A DNA stretch of 64,000 nucleotides from Roseiarcus sp963832305. GTDB lineage: Bacteria; Pseudomonadota; Alphaproteobacteria; Rhizobiales; Beijerinckiaceae. Of the stretch, positions 61,467 to 64,000 are shown one piece after another. A program made the translations under genes and the position numbers. Each line of letters opens with the position of its first letter. Positions within the stretch are counted from its first letter, which is position 1. The notes under the pieces are model-generated. The model saw only the letters and a list, made by a program, of their open reading frames with translations. It was not told where the DNA came from and did not search any database. Location: NCBI GenBank assembly GCA_963832305.1, contig CAWHTU010000018.1, forward strand, positions 62,001-126,000, given 5' to 3'.

Positions 61467-64000
61467 TCAATCCCGCTTCATCAGCCGCTCGAGGTAGTCG
61501 CGTTCATCGACCGGGCGAGCGGGGTCGGCGAGCCGGCGGCGCAGTTCCTCCATCACCCGGCGCGCGCGCTCGGCCGCGCCCGCCGTCTCCTTGAGCGGAC
61601 CGTCCTCGCGGCCCTTGTCGCCCTCGGCGCCGCGCCCGAGCGGATCGTCGCCGGAACGTTCGCCCGGCCGGCCGCGGCGCGCGACATAGTTGCCCCGGCC
61701 GTTGCGCCCCTGGCCCTGGCCTTGCGCCTGCATCTGCTTACCAAGCCCCTGCGCGCCTTCGCGCAGCGCCTCGATCGCGCGGCCCTGCGCATCGACCGCC
61801 GCGCCCTTGCCGGTCTTCCCGCCCTTGCCATTGCCGCTCTGCCCGTCCTTGCCGGACTTGCCCTGACCGCCGGAAAGGTCGCCTTCGGCCTCCTTCATCT
61901 CGCCCTGGGCGTCGTCGAAACCCTTCTCGCCTTTCATGCCGAGGCTTTTGAGCTTGCGTTGCAATTCGGCCAGCCGATCGCGTAGCGCCCCTTGGCGCTC
62001 ATCCAGCGGCAATCCGTCCTGGTCCGCCTGATCCTGGTCGGGCTTGGCGGAAGAGTTGGCGTCGTTGTCGCCTTCGTCGGGCGAATTCGAGCCGTCCTGG
62101 TTCGGTTGCGCCTGCTGGCCGTCGTCGCCCTGTGGGGCCGCCCGGTTATGCGCCCGCTTGCGTGCGCGGTCGCGCTGATCGCTGCGGAAGGTATCGTCGC
62201 GCAGCGCTTGCTGATCGTGGAGGAGCTTCTCGAGCTCGCCGATCTGCTTGCGCATCTCGCGCTCGCCAGGGCTTTCCTCGCCATCGCGGGCGCTGCGCAT
62301 GTTCTCGAACATCTCCTGCATCTGGTCGAGCATCGCCTGGGCGTCCTCGCGCGAGCCGTTGCGGGCGGTGTCCTCCATCTGGTTGAGCAGCTTGTCGAGA
62401 TCCTGCGCCTGAAGATTCTGGTCCTGGGCGTTGCTGTCGGGCTGCGAATTGCGCGCCATCTCGCTCATGAAGCGCTTGGCGGCCTCGCGCAACTGGTCCA
62501 TGAGCTTGCGGATTTCCTCATCGCTCGCGCCGCGCTGGAGCGCTTCGCGCAGCGCCTGCTCCGCGGCTCTCAGATCGCGTTCGGCCTTGGACGCGTCGCC
62601 GTCCTCGATCTGCTGGGCCATAGCCCACAGCATCGCGGCGACGTCGAGGAGATCCGAGTTGCTCTTGGCGTCGTGCAGCGAGACGTTGGCCTGCTTCAGG
62701 CCGAGATAGATCTTGGCCGGCGTGTCGAACAATTCCGGCGCGATCGCAAGACCGGTCAGCGCCGTCTCGACGCGCTTCGGCGCATTGTCGGGATCGAGAA
62801 TGAGGTCGCGTCGCTGCTCGACCAGCGCCCGGGCCAGCGGATTGTGGAAGATCCGCTGCGGCAGCGTGATCTCGATCGGCCCGCTCTGGCCGGTCTTGCC
62901 CGAAATGCTGACCGCGCTCAGCCGCATCGTCACCTTCGCGCCGGCCCACGGATGCTCGGACAGGTCAATGGTCGTCTTCGCGTCGCCGACGCCATTGGCG
63001 GTCGGCGGCAGCTGCAGTGCGGCCTGAGGCGGAGGCGCGAGCGTCCGCGGCGCCGCGCCGGTCCCTTCCTGCTGACGGACGAAGTCCGCCCGCGCGCCGG
63101 CGAGCCCGAACCGATCGTCGACATGGTAGGCGAGCGTGAGCGAGCCGCTGACGTTGGCGCGCGGCTCTTCGGTCGATGCGATCGTCGGCGCGCCAGCCAG
63201 TGTGGCCGCAAGGACGGCGACAGCCGCCGGGGCGCCGCCGCGCAGGATTGTCGCCTTGCCGCCGCCATGGATGGTCCATCGCTTTTCGGTCCGGGTCTTT
63301 TCGGGCGCGCCGTCCTTTTGATCTGAGGGAGTCAACGCTCCCTCGATCCGCGTTTCGACCAGGCTTGGGTCGCCTCGCACCACCAGGATCGAATCTTCAG
63401 GAATTGTGAGCGTCTGCGGAGCCGCGGTCTTGAAGTCGATCACCACCGGCGGCCGGCCGGCGTAGGGCGGCGGGTCGATCCAGGCGTCGATGCGGCTCGT
63501 CGCGGCGGCGATCGCTGCGTCGCTGCGCCAGTCGAAGGCCGCCGCGAGCCGGCCGTAGGTTTCGGGCCCGGCTGCGATTGCCGCCGCGAAGGCGAGGAGC
63601 GCCACGCCGAAGCGGATCGCATAAGGGTCACGCTCGGCCATGCGCGGGGAGGGGGGCGCGACGCGGATCGCGTCAACCGCGCGCTCAAGGCGCGCCTGGT
63701 GCGCCGTCCACATCGCCTGGGTGCCTGGGTCGCCGTGGTCGTTGGCGAGACTGTCGGCGAGCGAGGAGGCGGGACGATGGCTTGCTCCTGCATCGCGGTC
63801 GAGCCGGGCGAGGATGTCGCGCGGCGCCGGCCGGCGCACGCGCGCGAGCGGCGCGAGCGCAATTCCGCAGGCGACCGCAAACAATACGACGCCTGCGATC
63901 CGGAGCGACCGCGGCGTGAACTGCCAGGCTCCGAGCCAGGATGCGGCGAGAAACAGAATGACGACCGCGAGCGCAAACACGAGCGGCGGCCACGCGCGCT
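61467..64000 (-). CDS. DUF4175/TIGR02302 family membrane protein (5' end beyond window)
   Basis: The minus-strand frame is open through the right edge, with no start inside that fits the family. At least 844 residues are encoded. Membrane helices come first (VVILFLAASWLGAWQF, then LRIAGVVLFAVACGIAL). A periplasmic beta-rich middle follows, then a long acidic Gln/Asp/Gly-rich C-terminal region with coiled coils (about 500-830). These large proteins are a Rhizobiales and alphaproteobacterial family without assigned function. The C-terminus ends DYLERLMKRD. Confidence 0.88.
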   Translation of the reverse strand, partial: RAWPPLVFALAVVILFLAASWLGAWQFTPRSLRIAGVVLFAVACGIALAPLARVRRPAPRDILARLDRDAGASHRPASSLADSLANDHGDPGTQAMWTAHQARLERAVDAIRVAPPSPRMAERDPYAIRFGVALLAFAAAIAAGPETYGRLAAAFDWRSDAAIAAATSRIDAWIDPPPYAGRPPVVIDFKTAAPQTLTIPEDSILVVRGDPSLVETRIEGALTPSDQKDGAPEKTRTEKRWTIHGGGKATILRGGAPAAVAVLAATLAGAPTIASTEEPRANVSGSLTLAYHVDDRFGLAGARADFVRQQEGTGAAPRTLAPPPQAALQLPPTANGVGDAKTTIDLSEHPWAGAKVTMRLSAVSISGKTGQSGPIEITLPQRIFHNPLARALVEQRRDLILDPDNAPKRVETALTGLAIAPELFDTPAKIYLGLKQANVSLHDAKSNSDLLDVAAMLWAMAQQIEDGDASKAERDLRAAEQALREALQRGASDEEIRKLMDQLREAAKRFMSEMARNSQPDSNAQDQNLQAQDLDKLLNQMEDTARNGSREDAQAMLDQMQEMFENMRSARDGEESPGEREMRKQIGELEKLLHDQQALRDDTFRSDQRDRARKRAHNRAAPQGDDGQQAQPNQDGSNSPDEGDNDANSSAKPDQDQADQDGLPLDERQGALRDRLAELQRKLKSLGMKGEKGFDDAQGEMKEAEGDLSGGQGKSGKDGQSGNGKGGKTGKGAAVDAQGRAIEALREGAQGLGKQMQAQGQGQGRNGRGNYVARRGRPGERSGDDPLGRGAEGDKGREDGPLKETAGAAERARRVMEELRRRLADPARPVDERDYLERLMKRD

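Noticed and set aside
59544..61985. An 800-codon open frame opposite the acyl-CoA synthetase and the DUF4175 gene
   Set aside because: No domain or codon-use support; the opposite strand holds complete adenylate-forming enzyme motifs.

Overview
The window is GC-rich bacterial DNA (G/C-biased third positions, long open frames on both strands, frequent GTG/TTG starts). The gene set points to an alphaproteobacterium of the Hyphomicrobiales (Rhizobiales). Supporting genes are a C-terminally extended HisG next to HisZ, a DUF4175/TIGR02302 protein, a MocB/MocD/MocE-like locus, an AcuI reductase, a PduO-type cobalamin adenosyltransferase and valine-degradation genes. The species cannot be fixed from the sequence alone. 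No rRNA, tRNA, CRISPR array or replication origin was recognised.

Layout. 1-9697 is a carbohydrate-type uptake and catabolism cluster. A DUF4432 aldose-epimerase-like gene (cut by the left edge) diverges from an ABC ATPase, a creatininase-family hydrolase, a Tat-exported binding protein, two permeases, an M42 aminopeptidase-like hydrolase and an FGGY kinase. 9698-12600 is a small insertion-sequence graveyard: an IS6-family transposase tail and two IS630-type OrfA remnants flank a LigC-like ATP-dependent DNA ligase. 12604-24543 carries a metallo-beta-lactamase-fold hydrolase, a histidine phosphatase, typA, an alpha/beta hydrolase, a BrnT-type toxin with an Xre-type antitoxin, an orphan amino-acid-type binding protein, a MotA/OmpA-like pair with a GNAT gene, and asd. 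24544-41601 is mixed housekeeping: DUF2461, an isoprenylcysteine-methyltransferase-like protein, a broken DUF4331 gene, an Ada-like repair protein, an MscS channel, hisZ (frameshifted) and hisG, acuI, tag, an HD hydrolase, a tyrosine phosphatase, a Na+/H+ antiporter, a lysozyme-inhibitor-like protein and two flavoproteins.

41644-49769 is a second catabolic locus. On the minus strand a LacI regulator is followed by a MocB-like binding protein, ATPase and permease. Divergently, a MocD-like membrane di-iron oxygenase/desaturase and a MocE-like Rieske ferredoxin are followed by two short-chain dehydrogenases. Three related palindromic sites lie in front of the transporter. The layout suggests uptake and oxidative opening of an inositol, rhizopine or O-methyl-polyol type compound. 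After an AT-richer FkbM methyltransferase gene come valine-degradation genes: mmsA, an isobutyryl-CoA-dehydrogenase-like gene with two frameshifts, and mmsB, with an arylamine N-acetyltransferase between the last two. 56942-64000 holds a glycine-rich exported protein, anmK with a cobalamin adenosyltransferase, an acyl-CoA synthetase, and a DUF4175 protein that runs off the right edge.

Four genes carry apparent single-base insertions or multiple frame changes (DUF4331, hisZ, Uma2, acyl-CoA dehydrogenase). Three of the shifts sit in G or C runs. Some may be consensus errors rather than true pseudogenes, so each is flagged separately.
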